DNA of 64,000 nt from Ascidiimonas sp046199005 (GCA_046199005.1 CP176050.1:496001-560000), one strand, 5' to 3'. Shown: positions 37,152-46,766, numbered from the stretch's first letter. Made by a program: numbers and translations. Notes: generated by a model from the letters alone, not told the origin.

Positions 37152-37718
37152 TCAGGTATTGTTAAATTCATTCATGGTTCGCGCGGCACCAGCAAGAACA
37201 AAAGATTTGATGAGTTCAGTAGATCTTTCAAGTCGCTCCTGTAGTTTGGCTGTTTCTTCCTCGTTCCATTCGCCCAAGACATAATCAACCTGTCTTCCTT
37301 TAGAGAATTCTGCACCAACCCCAAACCGATACCGATGGTATTTGGAAGTTGCCAATTGAAGTTCTATATCTTTAAGTCCGTTATGGCCGCCATGGCTTCC
37401 TTTAGCTTTTAAACGAATGCTGCCAAATGGTAAATTGATATCATCGGTGATCACAAGTATATTTTCCAAAGGGATCTTCTCCTTTTCCATCCAGTATTTC
37501 ACAGCTTTTCCACTCAGATTCATGTAAGTAGCAGGCTTTAGAAATATTAGCGTACGCCCTTTGATCTTGTGCGTAGTAACAGCTCCCAGCTTTAAGTTCT
37601 CAAACGAAAGTGCTTCTTCTTTCGCAAAATGATCCAGTATTTTAAATCCGATATTATGGCGCGTGTTTTCATAGTTCGGTCCTATGTTCCCTAGTCCCAC
37701 GATCAAAAACTTTTTCAT
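37152..37718 (-). CDS. pth: Peptidyl-tRNA hydrolase
   Basis: A 189-residue hydrolase that frees tRNA from drop-off peptidyl-tRNA. The catalytic signature GNIGPNYENTRHNIGF (catalytic His in the NTRHNIGF segment), LKPATYMNLSGKAV, VITDDINLPFGSIRLKAKGS and GGHNGLKDIE are all present. ATG 37718 has AAAAGGA just before it and gives the usual length. An in-frame ATG at 37796 would add 26 residues immediately after the rplY terminator and cannot be excluded. Confidence 0.94.
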   Translation of the reverse strand: MKKFLIVGLGNIGPNYENTRHNIGFKILDHFAKEEALSFENLKLGAVTTHKIKGRTLIFLKPATYMNLSGKAVKYWMEKEKIPLENILVITDDINLPFGSIRLKAKGSHGGHNGLKDIELQLATSKYHRYRFGVGAEFSKGRQVDYVLGEWNEEETAKLQERLERSTELIKSFVLAGAARTMNEFNNT

Positions 37719-37807
37719 AAGGTCCTTTTCTTTACTAATGGATTCTGATGATTTTAAAGGATTGTTTCCAAGATATGAGATCAATTTTTTTAGCATGGTG
37801 TAAAAAT

Positions 37808-37837
37808 AAAAACATCCCGGCGATGCGGGATGTTTTT
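37808..37837. terminator. Bidirectional terminator behind rplY
   Basis: AAAAACATCCCG / CGGGATGTTTTT form a perfect 12-bp stem with a 6-nt loop. T-runs lie on both strands. On the minus strand it ends the prs-rplY transcript 15 bp after the rplY stop. Confidence 0.85.
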
Positions 37838-37852
37838 GAACAGAATAAATGC

Positions 37853-38452
37853 TTATTTCGCTGCTGCTTTTTCTTCTTTGGCAGCATCCTGAGCTGCTTT
37901 CATCGCGGCACGCGAGATTCTTACCTGACAAACTACTGTGTTATCTGGATGCAATAATTTAAAATTATCTTGCGCTATAGAGGTAACATAAAGTTTGTTA
38001 CCAATTTCCAGATTAGAAACATCTGCTTCTATATAATCTGGTAAATTTTTAGGAAGAGCTTTTACTTTTAGTTTACGCTTGTTAATACGTAGCACACCCC
38101 CTTTGATCACACCGGGAGCATTACCTACCTTCTTCACAGGTACCTCAAGAGTAACCTCTTTGTCATCAAAAAGTCTGTAGAAATCGATGTGAAGAATTTT
38201 ATCAGATACGGGATGAAACTGAATATCCTGTAAAATGGCATTGATCTTTTTATCACCTTCAAGGTCAATTACTACGGTATGAGCATCCGGAGTATAGACT
38301 AATTTTGAAAATGCTAATTCATGCGCTGAAAAATGCACTGGCTCGTCTCCTCCGTATACTACGCAAGGAACCTGTCCAGCATTACGTAAGGCTTTAGTCG
38401 CTGCTTTGCCCACGCTTTCTCTTTGAGATCCTTTAATTGTAATTGACTTCAT
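37853..38452 (-). CDS. rplY: 50S ribosomal protein L25 (CTC type)
   Basis: A 199-residue long-form L25. The N-terminal domain ([25 protein letters not shown]) binds 5S rRNA, and the C-terminal CTC extension (residues about 95-199, [17 protein letters not shown]) is followed by an Ala/Lys-rich tail. It follows prs after a 23-bp gap and ends at a strong hairpin. Confidence 0.95.
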   Translation of the reverse strand: MKSITIKGSQRESVGKAATKALRNAGQVPCVVYGGDEPVHFSAHELAFSKLVYTPDAHTVVIDLEGDKKINAILQDIQFHPVSDKILHIDFYRLFDDKEVTLEVPVKKVGNAPGVIKGGVLRINKRKLKVKALPKNLPDYIEADVSNLEIGNKLYVTSIAQDNFKLLHPDNTVVCQVRISRAAMKAAQDAAKEEKAAAK

Positions 38453-38475
38453 TTTCTATATTTAAATTTAATTAT

Positions 38476-39417
38476 TTACATTAAAAATTTTGAACTGATC
38501 GATGTGTTTTCATGTACTCTCGTCATAACTTCTGCAAACAGAGGTGCACAGCTTAGTACTTTAATTTTTTTACTTTCCTGTTTTAAAGGAATGGAATCTG
38601 TAATGATCAGTTCTTCCAGTTTAGATTTTTCGATTCGTTCATAGGCCTTTCCTGATAGGATGCCATGAGTTGTGATCGCCCGAACACTTAAAGCACCGCG
38701 TTCAATCATAAGATCTGCAGCTTTGGTAAGTGTACCCGCCGTATCTACCATATCATCTACCAGTACTACGTGTCTACCCGTAACATCCCCAATAAGCTCC
38801 ATGTGATCGATCACATTTGCTTTCTTCCGTTGTTTGTAACAGATCACTACCTCGCTTTCCAGGTATTTTGAATAGGCATAAGCTCTTTTAGAGCCTCCCA
38901 TGTCAGGAGAAGCAATCGTAAGATTTTCAAGATTCAGACTTCTCAGGTACGGAAGAAAGATAGTAGATGCAAAAAGGTGATCTACTGGTTTTTCAAAAAA
39001 TCCCTGAATCTGATCTGCATGCAGGTCCATTGTAATTATTCGGGTAGCTCCAGCAGCCTCTAAAAGTTTAGCCACCATTTTTGCTCCGATAGGAACTCTT
39101 GGTTTGTCTTTACGATCTTGTCGCGCCCAACCGAAATACGGCATTACTGCCGTGATATGTCTTGCAGAAGCTCGCTTGGCCGCGTCTAACATCAGGAGTA
39201 ATTCCATTAGATGGTCAGATCCCGGATGCGTAGATCCTATAAGAAATACCCTGGAACCTCGCACCGATTCTTCGAAAGACGGCTGAAATTCACCGTCGCT
39301 GTAGGTAGAAAAGGAAACTTTACCCAATTCGGCACCAAAGGCTTCGGCAATACTTTTAGCCAGATCCATGCTCTGTCTACATCCAAAAATTTTCGGAACT
39401 GGGTTTGCGTAAGGCAT
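38476..39417 (-). CDS. prs: Ribose-phosphate pyrophosphokinase
   Basis: A 313-residue enzyme that makes PRPP from ribose 5-phosphate and ATP. Visible: FGCRQSMDLAKSIAEAFG, FSDGE-like STYSDGEFQ, RQDRKDKPRVPIGAK, the MDLHADQIQGFF segment and the PRPP loop VLVDDMVDTAGTL. It is complete and of usual length. It is the first gene of a prs-rplY transcript. A -7 box match lies upstream at 39460. Confidence 0.96.
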   Translation of the reverse strand: MPYANPVPKIFGCRQSMDLAKSIAEAFGAELGKVSFSTYSDGEFQPSFEESVRGSRVFLIGSTHPGSDHLMELLLMLDAAKRASARHITAVMPYFGWARQDRKDKPRVPIGAKMVAKLLEAAGATRIITMDLHADQIQGFFEKPVDHLFASTIFLPYLRSLNLENLTIASPDMGGSKRAYAYSKYLESEVVICYKQRKKANVIDHMELIGDVTGRHVVLVDDMVDTAGTLTKAADLMIERGALSVRAITTHGILSGKAYERIEKSKLEELIITDSIPLKQESKKIKVLSCAPLFAEVMTRVHENTSISSKFLM

Positions 39418-39459
39418 TATCTAACAGTTACTTATTATGACGTCATTTTAAATGAGGTG

Positions 39460-39467
39460 CAAATTTA
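39460..39467 (-). promoter_or_regulatory. Possible -7 box of prs
   Basis: Minus strand TAAATTTG matches TAnnTTTG, 42 bp before the prs start. No TTTG lies at the usual upstream distance, so support is modest. Confidence 0.35.
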
Positions 39468-39584
39468 GAAATTTATTTGAAGACCGAAAGGAAATATGAT
39501 CTAATTTTAAGGAAGATTGAAATATATTTTTTAGATTTGCCCACCCAACGAAAGAGTAAGAATACAAGACTCTTTGATTGGAAA

Positions 39585-39743
39585 GTTCGAGTGGCGGCCC
39601 CGAAGTATCGGGAGATAGACGCTACTCAAACCAAAATGCTCGAGTGGCGGCCCCGAAGTATCGGGAGATAGACGCTACTCAAACCAAAATGCTCGAGTGG
39701 CGGTCCCGAAGAATCGGGAGGTAGACGCTACTCAAAACAAAAT
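39585..39743 (+). repeat. Three 53-bp tandem hairpin repeats resembling the tRNA-Leu 5' end
   Basis: Copies begin at about 39585, 39638 and 39691, spaced exactly 53 bp; the same phase continues into the tRNA at 39744. Each unit starts (GCT)CGAGTGGCGG like the tRNA, then has a CCCGA-AGTA-TCGGG hairpin (AGAA loop and an added T-A pair in copy 3) and GAGTGGCG pairing with CGCTACTC around it. The tail CAAAACCAAAAT is AT-rich and ends at the next unit. The unit looks like a duplicated, rearranged tRNA start. It is not a CRISPR array, as there are no variable spacers. Confidence 0.9.
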
Positions 39744-39825
39744 GCTCGAGTGGCGGAACTGGTAGACGCGCTGGATTCAAAATCCAGTTCTTTCGGGAGT
39801 GTGGGTTCGATTCCCACCTCGAGTA
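39744..39825 (+). tRNA. tRNA-Leu(CAA)
   Basis: An 82-nt tRNA. Acceptor stem GCTCGAG/CTCGAGT (with a terminal G-T), anticodon stem CTGGA/TCCAG with loop TTCAAAA giving anticodon CAA, a long variable arm (leucine type), T-arm GTGGG-TTCGATT-CCCAC and discriminator A. CCA is not encoded. It reads UUG codons. Confidence 0.97.
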
Positions 39826-39834
39826 CATAAGGGA

Positions 39835-39863
39835 AAAGCCGAAGTTTATGCTTCGGCTTTTTT
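39835..39863 (+). terminator. Intrinsic terminator of the tRNA-Leu unit
   Basis: AAAGCCGAAG / CTTCGGCTTT, 10-bp stem with a 6-nt loop and a T-run, beginning 10 bp after the tRNA. Confidence 0.88.
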
Positions 39864-40093
39864 GGTTTCGCTACTATACTTTTTGATAGATCATTCAAAT
39901 GCTTTCCATAATTGAGTTTTGATTTGAATAAATAAGTGGAATGTTTCGAGAACATATCCCAATTCAAAAACTAAAAACAATTATCTTTAACTATTCTTTT
40001 TTGAGATAATCAGGTAAATTACTAAATTACGTAAATCTCCACCATAAAATATATAGAATCAAAAATTTAGATTATAACTCATTAAATTATTTC

Positions 40094-41884
40094 ATGATTT
40101 CAATGAAAATTAATGTAAGTATCGTAATTGTCTTTAGTACAATTTCTTTTGCCTTCTCGCAATCTAATTTACAAAACCAGGAATTCAAGTCGGATTCAAT
40201 TCTATATCAACAATTGATAGATTCTGTTAAGTACTACAGAAATTCTGATCTGGCCAAAGCGGAAGTGTTGCTTGACAAAGCAGCACAAATTAATCATGAA
40301 TATAAGAATATAAGATGGACGGCAAACATACAGAAATTAAAGGCTGTTATTTATTATTTAAAAGGAGGAACTGATAATCTGGAAAGAGCGATAGGATATC
40401 AAAAATCTGAATTAGCTATTTCGAAAGAATTAAAGGATTCCGTAATGATTAGCGGAGCATTAAACAATCTAAGTATTCTATTCTCAATGCAAAAAGATTA
40501 CTCAACTTCTGCGAAATATGCTCTGGAAAATCTTGAGCTTCTCAGTATTATGGGTAGTGAAAAAAAACAAACTGTTGAACTTGGGCAGGCTTATGCACGG
40601 TTAGGAGACATTTATCTTAACTTAAAACTAGTAGACTCAGCTCTGATCAATCATCAAAGAGCTTACAGCGTTTTTGAGAATGTAGAAATTCCAGATCATT
40701 ATGATTTAATAAGCGCTTCCCTTGTTAAGCTGGGTTATATCAACCATTATTATAAAAAAGACTACGAAAAAGCACTCACTCAATATACAAAAGCCCTTGA
40801 AAAGTTTGATGAAAAAAATATAGGTTCGCGTGCTCAGGTAACGATGCTCATAGGAGAAGTATACAAAAGTATTGAGTTGTATTCAAAGGCATTAACTTAT
40901 TACAAAAAAGCGCTGGGTTATTATAATAAAGATGGCGAGGACGTTACTAGTAAAATTGGTTCTCTTTCTTCCGTTCATATTCAGATAGCGGAGAATTATC
41001 TTTTAACTTCACAGCCTGACAGTACGCTAATATACGTTGACAAGGTAATACGGTCAGCAGAGAGTGGCTTGCTGCAAAACCTTGAATTAGAAATGCTTGC
41101 CAATGATTTCAAATCTAAGGCACTAGAGCGAAAAGGAGATTCTATCTCATCTTTAAAATACTTTAAAAAGGCACGACTCTTAAAAGATAGTATTGATAAA
41201 TTATCTGACATACCTGAGACTACAGAAATCTTATTGAAAAATGAAAAAAGCAAATCGCTAAAAAAAGAAGAAGGGTTTTTAAAAACTATCAGCCAAAAAA
41301 ATACCGTACTGTTAATAGCTATTGTCGTGACAATTATAGTTTTGATTTGTTTATTTATGATTTATATATTCTCCAAAAGAAAGTTGAAAGCGTCACGGAT
41401 CAAACAAACAGAACTTTCAGAAAACTTAAATCAAACAGAAGAAAAATATGATCTTCTAAACAGACAATACATTTCTTCGTCTGCACATCTTGCTATTAAA
41501 AATGATTTACTTCTTAAAATCAATGAGTTATTAGAACGGCTCTCTCAAAAGATTAGCTCCGAAGGGGATAAAAATCAGATTAGAAGCGCTCAAGTCAACA
41601 TTAATGATAATCTGGAGCTTGATAAAATGTGGGATATGTTTTTTAAACATTTCGAAGAAGTACATCCCAACTATATCGAAAAATTAAAAGGTAGTTTTGA
41701 CCTTTCCATGAATGAATTAAGGCTTTGCGCGTTTATAAAAATGAATTTATCTTATAAAGAAATAGGACAAATTTTAAATGTCACCCAAAGTGGTCTTCAT
41801 GTCACAGTACATAGACTGAAAAAGAAACTTAATTTACCTAAAGAACAAAGTGTATTTGATTTTTTACATTCCTTTACAAGTTAA
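40094..41884 (+). CDS. TPR-membrane-HTH regulator
   Basis: A 596-residue protein. Residues 1-23 form a signal peptide (SIVIVFSTISFAFSQ). TPR repeats fill about 40-360 (for example ALNNLSILFSMQKDYSTSAK and QYTKALEKFDEKN). One transmembrane helix lies at about 403-427 (VLLIAIVVTIIVLICLFMIY), followed by a short coiled coil. A C-terminal helix-turn-helix lies at about 540-590 (LSYKEIGQILNVTQSGLHVTVHRLKKKL). It has no kinase or receiver domain, so periplasmic TPRs would signal directly to a cytoplasmic DNA-binding end. It stands next to the adhesin/PorP pair it may control. Confidence 0.86.
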   Translation: MISMKINVSIVIVFSTISFAFSQSNLQNQEFKSDSILYQQLIDSVKYYRNSDLAKAEVLLDKAAQINHEYKNIRWTANIQKLKAVIYYLKGGTDNLERAIGYQKSELAISKELKDSVMISGALNNLSILFSMQKDYSTSAKYALENLELLSIMGSEKKQTVELGQAYARLGDIYLNLKLVDSALINHQRAYSVFENVEIPDHYDLISASLVKLGYINHYYKKDYEKALTQYTKALEKFDEKNIGSRAQVTMLIGEVYKSIELYSKALTYYKKALGYYNKDGEDVTSKIGSLSSVHIQIAENYLLTSQPDSTLIYVDKVIRSAESGLLQNLELEMLANDFKSKALERKGDSISSLKYFKKARLLKDSIDKLSDIPETTEILLKNEKSKSLKKEEGFLKTISQKNTVLLIAIVVTIIVLICLFMIYIFSKRKLKASRIKQTELSENLNQTEEKYDLLNRQYISSSAHLAIKNDLLLKINELLERLSQKISSEGDKNQIRSAQVNINDNLELDKMWDMFFKHFEEVHPNYIEKLKGSFDLSMNELRLCAFIKMNLSYKEIGQILNVTQSGLHVTVHRLKKKLNLPKEQSVFDFLHSFTS

Positions 41885-42088
41885 AAAAAAGTACATAGTA
41901 CTACCTCTCTAAAGAACATTGCATTTTTATCTTAAAATTTATACTCTCCGAAAACCCTTTAAAGAAAGGACTTTGCAAATGATGTAAGGTATTGCTAAGG
42001 TGCTGTAAGCCTTAGTTAAGTCCTGAATTATATCGTAAAAATAGTTTCCTCGTTAAGTTAAGGTCCCATGCACTTAACATGCTATTTT

Positions 42089-45000
42089 ATGAAACGATTT
42101 TTAATATTGGTAGGTTTTCTGCTGTCTAATTTTTATGGTATCGCCCAAAATCTTGTACCCAATGCCAGTTTTGAGGAGTTTGATGTTTGTCCACCAAATA
42201 CTTCAATAAATACACTGGGAATACCCAGAATAAAAGATTATATAAAGTTTTGGGAGGATAATGATATTTCAGCATTAGGAGCATCTTCAGATTTTTTTCA
42301 TACCTGTTCAGATAGGTATACATCTACTATTGGTCCGGCAACTGGTAATGGGCATCTTGGAGGGTTTACATATACGAACAATGATTACAGAGAGTATGTA
42401 CAAGTTCCTCTAAAAACAGCACTATGCAATGGCCGGACTTATCGGGTAAAATTAAAATTAGCTTCTCCCAGAGGTGCAAGACGTAATACTGATAGGATTG
42501 GCATCTATTTTTCTAACGGTAGATTTACTCCCACGAATGCACAAGCTGTAACATTAAGTCCACAAGTCGAGACACCTACAGGTCAGTTTATAACTAATGA
42601 AACTCGGTGGAGGGAGTTTACTATGAACTTTACGAATACTGGAGGAGGAGAAGATCATCTCACAATCGGTAATTTCAGAACCAATACCAACACTAATTTT
42701 GTTGGCAGTGCTTCAAGTACTTCATATGCTTACATTTATATAGATGATGTATCTGTAGAAGATATCACTCCTGTTCTTACTATTACTGGGGGTACTATAA
42801 ATGATGCTAATTGTGGAAATACAGATGGTTCTATTACTGGTTTATCTGTTTCAGGCGGATCCGGGAGTTACACCTATCAATGGACAGACTCTAATGGAAG
42901 CATCATTTCAACAGATTTAAATCCCAGTGGATTACCTGAAGGAATCTATGAACTTATAGTAGATGATGGTACCTGTGGTCAGTTGGTTGATGGTACATTT
43001 ATTGTTGAAAATAATTGTCCAGAACCTTGTCCAACTTTAAATCTGGCTCCCAATCCTGGATTTGAAGAGATTAGGCGTTGTCCTAACCAAAGATCTCTTA
43101 ATAGCAACGATTTGGGCAGGAATGTAAGGGAATGGTATTCACCTAACGATGGTACACCTACGCTGTTTCACCAGTGTGCTCTGGGTGCGCCATTTATGAG
43201 TGGAATACCTTCATCTTATCCCGGTCAAGGTTTCGTTGGGTTTTACACGTATTACTATGCAGTGGAATATGGAGATGATCGTAAAGAATATGTGCAGGCA
43301 CGCTTAGCCTCACCTATGGTGGCAGGTCAAAGTTATACCGTACAATTTGATATTCGCCTTAGGGTAGCAAGAAATTATGCTACAGATCAAATGGGAGTTT
43401 ATTTTTCCAATAATGCGGTGACCATCAATGGTTCGGACGGAGAACTCGGAGTAAACCCTTCGTTGAAAACTCCTGCCGGAACCTATTTCACCAATACCGA
43501 TAGTTGGCAAACAGTAACCTTCGCGTCTCCTTATGTTGCCAACGGCGGTGAGGAATTTGTGACTATAGGTAAATTTGAGAATCTGGCAAACACCACGTTT
43601 CTTGATTTAGTTCCCGGGCAAGGAAGTGCAGAAGCCTTTTATTTTATCGATAATGTGATTGTAGAGCCTGTTTCAGGAAATTCAGGAAGTGTGGACGCAG
43701 GCTTAGACCAAACGATAAATGCCGGAGATAGCGCAACTCTTACGGCAACACCTACCGGCGGTAGCCCGACGTATATCTGGACCGCCAGTCCGTCGGATCC
43801 ATCGTTATCCGGACAGGAAAATCTGCAAAACCCGACGGTTTCACCTATCCAAACCACAACCTATACGGTTACAGCTGACTTCGGTGGAGGCTGTACATCG
43901 ACTGATCAAGTGACCATTACAGTAAACGCTACGTGCGTACAAACCGTCGATGCAGGCCCTGACCAGACGATAAATTCAGGCAATAATACTGTTTTGACGG
44001 CAACCATTAATTCGGGCACACCCACCTATACCTGGACAGCTAGTCCGGCAGATCCTTCCCTTTCAGGACAGGAGAATCTGCAAAACCCAATGGTTTCACC
44101 TATCCAAACCACAACCTATACGGTTACAGCTGACTTCGGCGGGGGCTGTACATCGACTGATCAAGTGACCATTACAGTAAACGCTACGTGCGCACAAACC
44201 GTTGATGCAGGTCCTGACCAAACTATTAATGCTGGAGACAGCGCAACTGTTACGGCAACTCCCAGCAGCGGCACGCCTACCTATACCTGGACAGCTAGTC
44301 CGGCAGATCCTTCGTTATCTGGCCAGGAAAATCTGCAAAACCCAACGGTTTCGCCTGCCCAAACCACTACCTACACCGTTACTGCGGATTTTGGAGGAGG
44401 ATGCACAGCGACTGATCAAGTGACCGTTTTTGTTAATAATAGTTGTTCCATTTTACTAAATGACACCAATGTATTAATTACCAATCCTGATTGCGGACAG
44501 GCCAACGGGAGCATTACCGGGATTATAGTATCCGGAAACTCCGGCAGTGAGACCTATAGCTGGACCGATGCCTCGGGGACAGAAGTGGGAACAACGGTGG
44601 ATTTATCCAATGTCGGACAAGGGGACTATACCCTGACCGTCACAGACGGAAGCTGTAGTGATACCGCCGGTCCGTTTACACTTACGGATAATGGGGGTCC
44701 TGTCCTCGATGCTTCTAATATCATGATCAATAATGCAGACTGCGGTCAAACCAATGGGAGCATTACCGGGATCACAGTATCCAGAAACTCTGGCAGTGAG
44801 ACCTACAGCTGGACCGATGCTTCGGGGACAGAAGTAGGGACAACGATGGATTTATCCAATGTTGGACAGGGGGACTATACCCTGACTGTCACAGACGGAA
44901 GCTGCACCGATACCGCCGGACCTTTCATCCTTGCCGAAAACGGAGGTCCTATATTAGATAGCAGTAACATCCGGCTATCCGATCCTGATTGCGGACAGGC

Positions 45001-45733
45001 CAACGGCAGCATTACCGGGATCACAGTATCTGGAAACTCCGGCAGTGAGATCTACAGCTGGACCGATGCCTCCGGCACCGAGGTAGGTACGGGTATAGTG
45101 CTCACCGGAGTAGGACAGGGTAGCTATCGCCTTATGGTTACCGATGGTAGTTGTACAACAACAGCAGGACCTTTTATCCTTGCCGAAAACGCAGGTCCTG
45201 TTATAGATACCAGTGCCATCACCCTGACTAGCGCGGATTGTGGTCAGGCCAACGGGAGTATCAGCGGGATACGAATTTTAAATTCATCCGGCAATGAAAC
45301 TTACCGTTGGGAAAATGCAACAGGAACCATCGTAGGCACTAGCCTTAATTTGCCTGCTTTGGTACCTGGTGCATATACTCTTATTGTAGAAGACGGTTTT
45401 TGCACTGCGACGGCAGGTCCTTTCACGATAGAAGTCGTAGGTAATTGCGAGCCTTCGGGTCCATCCGCTTTAAGAATCGCCTCAGCGATGACACCCAATG
45501 GAGATGGCAGCAACGATATGTTTATGATAGAAGGACTAGAAGCTTATCCCAATAATCGATTACATATTTACAATCGTTGGGGTAATAAAGTTCATGAAGC
45601 TTCGAATTACAAAAATGATTGGTATGGTTATTATCGTGGGAATCCGCTTCCTGTTGCTACCTACTATTACATATTGGAATTGAATGACCCCAGCCGACAG
45701 GTATTCAAGGGATTTATTACCATAATCAGATAA
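42089..45733 (+). CDS. Giant repeat adhesin-like protein, T9SS type B sorted
   Basis: A 1214-residue exported protein. Order: signal peptide (1-20, ending FYGIAQ), two related N-terminal modules (NLVPNASFEEF at 21 and NLAPNPGFEEI at about 316), a SprB-like repeat between them, three near-identical PKD-like repeats (about 534-781, VDAGxDQTINxG), four SprB-like repeats (about 790-1119, DCGQANGSITGI) and a type B sorting domain (MTPNGDGSNDMF to the end). Modules of this kind occur in gliding adhesins. A PorP gene follows 33 bp later. The first ATG (42068) does not begin the signal peptide, so 42089 is used. Confidence 0.93.
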   Translation: MKRFLILVGFLLSNFYGIAQNLVPNASFEEFDVCPPNTSINTLGIPRIKDYIKFWEDNDISALGASSDFFHTCSDRYTSTIGPATGNGHLGGFTYTNNDYREYVQVPLKTALCNGRTYRVKLKLASPRGARRNTDRIGIYFSNGRFTPTNAQAVTLSPQVETPTGQFITNETRWREFTMNFTNTGGGEDHLTIGNFRTNTNTNFVGSASSTSYAYIYIDDVSVEDITPVLTITGGTINDANCGNTDGSITGLSVSGGSGSYTYQWTDSNGSIISTDLNPSGLPEGIYELIVDDGTCGQLVDGTFIVENNCPEPCPTLNLAPNPGFEEIRRCPNQRSLNSNDLGRNVREWYSPNDGTPTLFHQCALGAPFMSGIPSSYPGQGFVGFYTYYYAVEYGDDRKEYVQARLASPMVAGQSYTVQFDIRLRVARNYATDQMGVYFSNNAVTINGSDGELGVNPSLKTPAGTYFTNTDSWQTVTFASPYVANGGEEFVTIGKFENLANTTFLDLVPGQGSAEAFYFIDNVIVEPVSGNSGSVDAGLDQTINAGDSATLTATPTGGSPTYIWTASPSDPSLSGQENLQNPTVSPIQTTTYTVTADFGGGCTSTDQVTITVNATCVQTVDAGPDQTINSGNNTVLTATINSGTPTYTWTASPADPSLSGQENLQNPMVSPIQTTTYTVTADFGGGCTSTDQVTITVNATCAQTVDAGPDQTINAGDSATVTATPSSGTPTYTWTASPADPSLSGQENLQNPTVSPAQTTTYTVTADFGGGCTATDQVTVFVNNSCSILLNDTNVLITNPDCGQANGSITGIIVSGNSGSETYSWTDASGTEVGTTVDLSNVGQGDYTLTVTDGSCSDTAGPFTLTDNGGPVLDASNIMINNADCGQTNGSITGITVSRNSGSETYSWTDASGTEVGTTMDLSNVGQGDYTLTVTDGSCTDTAGPFILAENGGPILDSSNIRLSDPDCGQANGSITGITVSGNSGSEIYSWTDASGTEVGTGIVLTGVGQGSYRLMVTDGSCTTTAGPFILAENAGPVIDTSAITLTSADCGQANGSISGIRILNSSGNETYRWENATGTIVGTSLNLPALVPGAYTLIVEDGFCTATAGPFTIEVVGNCEPSGPSALRIASAMTPNGDGSNDMFMIEGLEAYPNNRLHIYNRWGNKVHEASNYKNDWYGYYRGNPLPVATYYYILELNDPSRQVFKGFITIIR
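43687..44430 (+). repeat. Three PKD-like coding repeats of about 255 bp
   Basis: Near-identical copies starting at about 43690, 43945 and 44200 encode 85-residue modules. They share long identical stretches around CAGGAAAATCTGCAAAACCC and the GTGACCATTACAGTAAACGC end, as expected of recent duplication within the adhesin. Confidence 0.9.
44460..45440 (+). repeat. Four SprB-like coding repeats of about 250 bp
   Basis: Copies begin at about 44484, 44730, 44976 and 45230 with GATTGCGGACAGGCCAACGG-like starts and code for about 83 residues each. The first two are nearly identical over the DASGTEVGTT part, and the last is the most diverged. Confidence 0.85.
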
Positions 45734-45766
45734 AACCACCCCATTCTTATCAAAAAAAATGTCGAG

Positions 45767-46726
45767 ATGAATTTTAAAAATCACCTACTAGTTCTGTTTA
45801 GTATGCTATCATGGTTGGCTGTTTTTTCCCAGCAAAACCCTCAGTTTTCGCAATATTTACAGAATTCTATGGTACTGAATCCTGCTATCACCGGCACAGA
45901 GAACTATCTGGAGTTCGCTCTTGCCTATCGTAATCAGTGGACGGGTTTTCCCGGCGCTCCTAAGACGGCGACTTTTACTTTCCAGAGTCCGTCGGGGTTG
46001 TTGTTTTCCGATCGGTCAGATATCACGGAGTCTCACTCCGGTCTTGGAGCTTTCATCTATTCGGATGAAACAGGTCCTATCTCCCGTTCGGGCTACTACG
46101 TGAGTTATGCCTATCATCTAAAGGTATCCAACGATTGGTTTGTGTCTTTAGGTACCTATGTGGGTGGTAGCCAGTTTCGTTTTGATGAAAATGAAGTAGT
46201 ATTGGTAGACAACCCACAGGATATTCTTATACAGAGTTTCAGTACCACCAATCTGGATATCAGTTTGGGGATGTATGCGTATTCTAACTATTTGTTTCTG
46301 GGTTTTTCGGCGAATCAATTGCTGGATAGCCGAATTCCGTATGATGTGCAAAGTGGAGTACTTACCACGGGTCGACTTAACAGGAACTTTAATTTTCTCA
46401 TCGGAAGCCGTATAAGTCTTGACAGGGACTGGACTGTGATACCTGCGGGAGTGATCAGAACGTTGGTTGATGCACCGTTGCAGTGGGACCTTAGTGTGAA
46501 GACCGAGTATCAGAACAGGCTTTGGGCAGGCATTTCGTATCGGAATAAAGAGTCTTTCTATGCTCTGGCTGGTTTTCGATTGATGGAGCGTCTTTCTGTA
46601 AGCTATTCTTATGATTATCCTATTTCTGAGCTCAGGAATAATCAGAGTGGGTCGCATGAAATCATGATCAGTTATAGAATATTTGAAGGAAACAAATGGT
46701 GTGGATGTGCGGTGAATTCAATGTAA
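45767..46726 (+). CDS. PorP/SprF-family type IX secretion membrane protein
   Basis: A 319-residue PorP/SprF-type protein with a signal peptide (residues 1-22, ending LAVFSQ), the repeat-like FSQYLQNSMVLNPAITGTEN, FALAYRNQWTGFPGAPKTAT, then barrel strands and the end GSHEIMISYRIF. It lies 33 bp after the type B adhesin and is probably needed for its secretion. It is the second such pair in the window; the first is at 32.5-37.2 kb. Confidence 0.92.
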   Translation: MNFKNHLLVLFSMLSWLAVFSQQNPQFSQYLQNSMVLNPAITGTENYLEFALAYRNQWTGFPGAPKTATFTFQSPSGLLFSDRSDITESHSGLGAFIYSDETGPISRSGYYVSYAYHLKVSNDWFVSLGTYVGGSQFRFDENEVVLVDNPQDILIQSFSTTNLDISLGMYAYSNYLFLGFSANQLLDSRIPYDVQSGVLTTGRLNRNFNFLIGSRISLDRDWTVIPAGVIRTLVDAPLQWDLSVKTEYQNRLWAGISYRNKESFYALAGFRLMERLSVSYSYDYPISELRNNQSGSHEIMISYRIFEGNKWCGCAVNSM

Positions 46727-46766
46727 TTATGGAACCCTGCTCAATACTTTAACCGAATTACTAATT

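Noticed and set aside
37719..37796. Upstream start of peptidyl-tRNA hydrolase
   Set aside because: The extension lies directly behind the rplY terminator and has no purine-rich start signal; the internal ATG gives the usual length. It is kept only as an alternative.
39585..39743. Candidate CRISPR array
   Set aside because: The 53-bp units follow each other without variable spacers and resemble the neighbouring tRNA; no cas genes are near.
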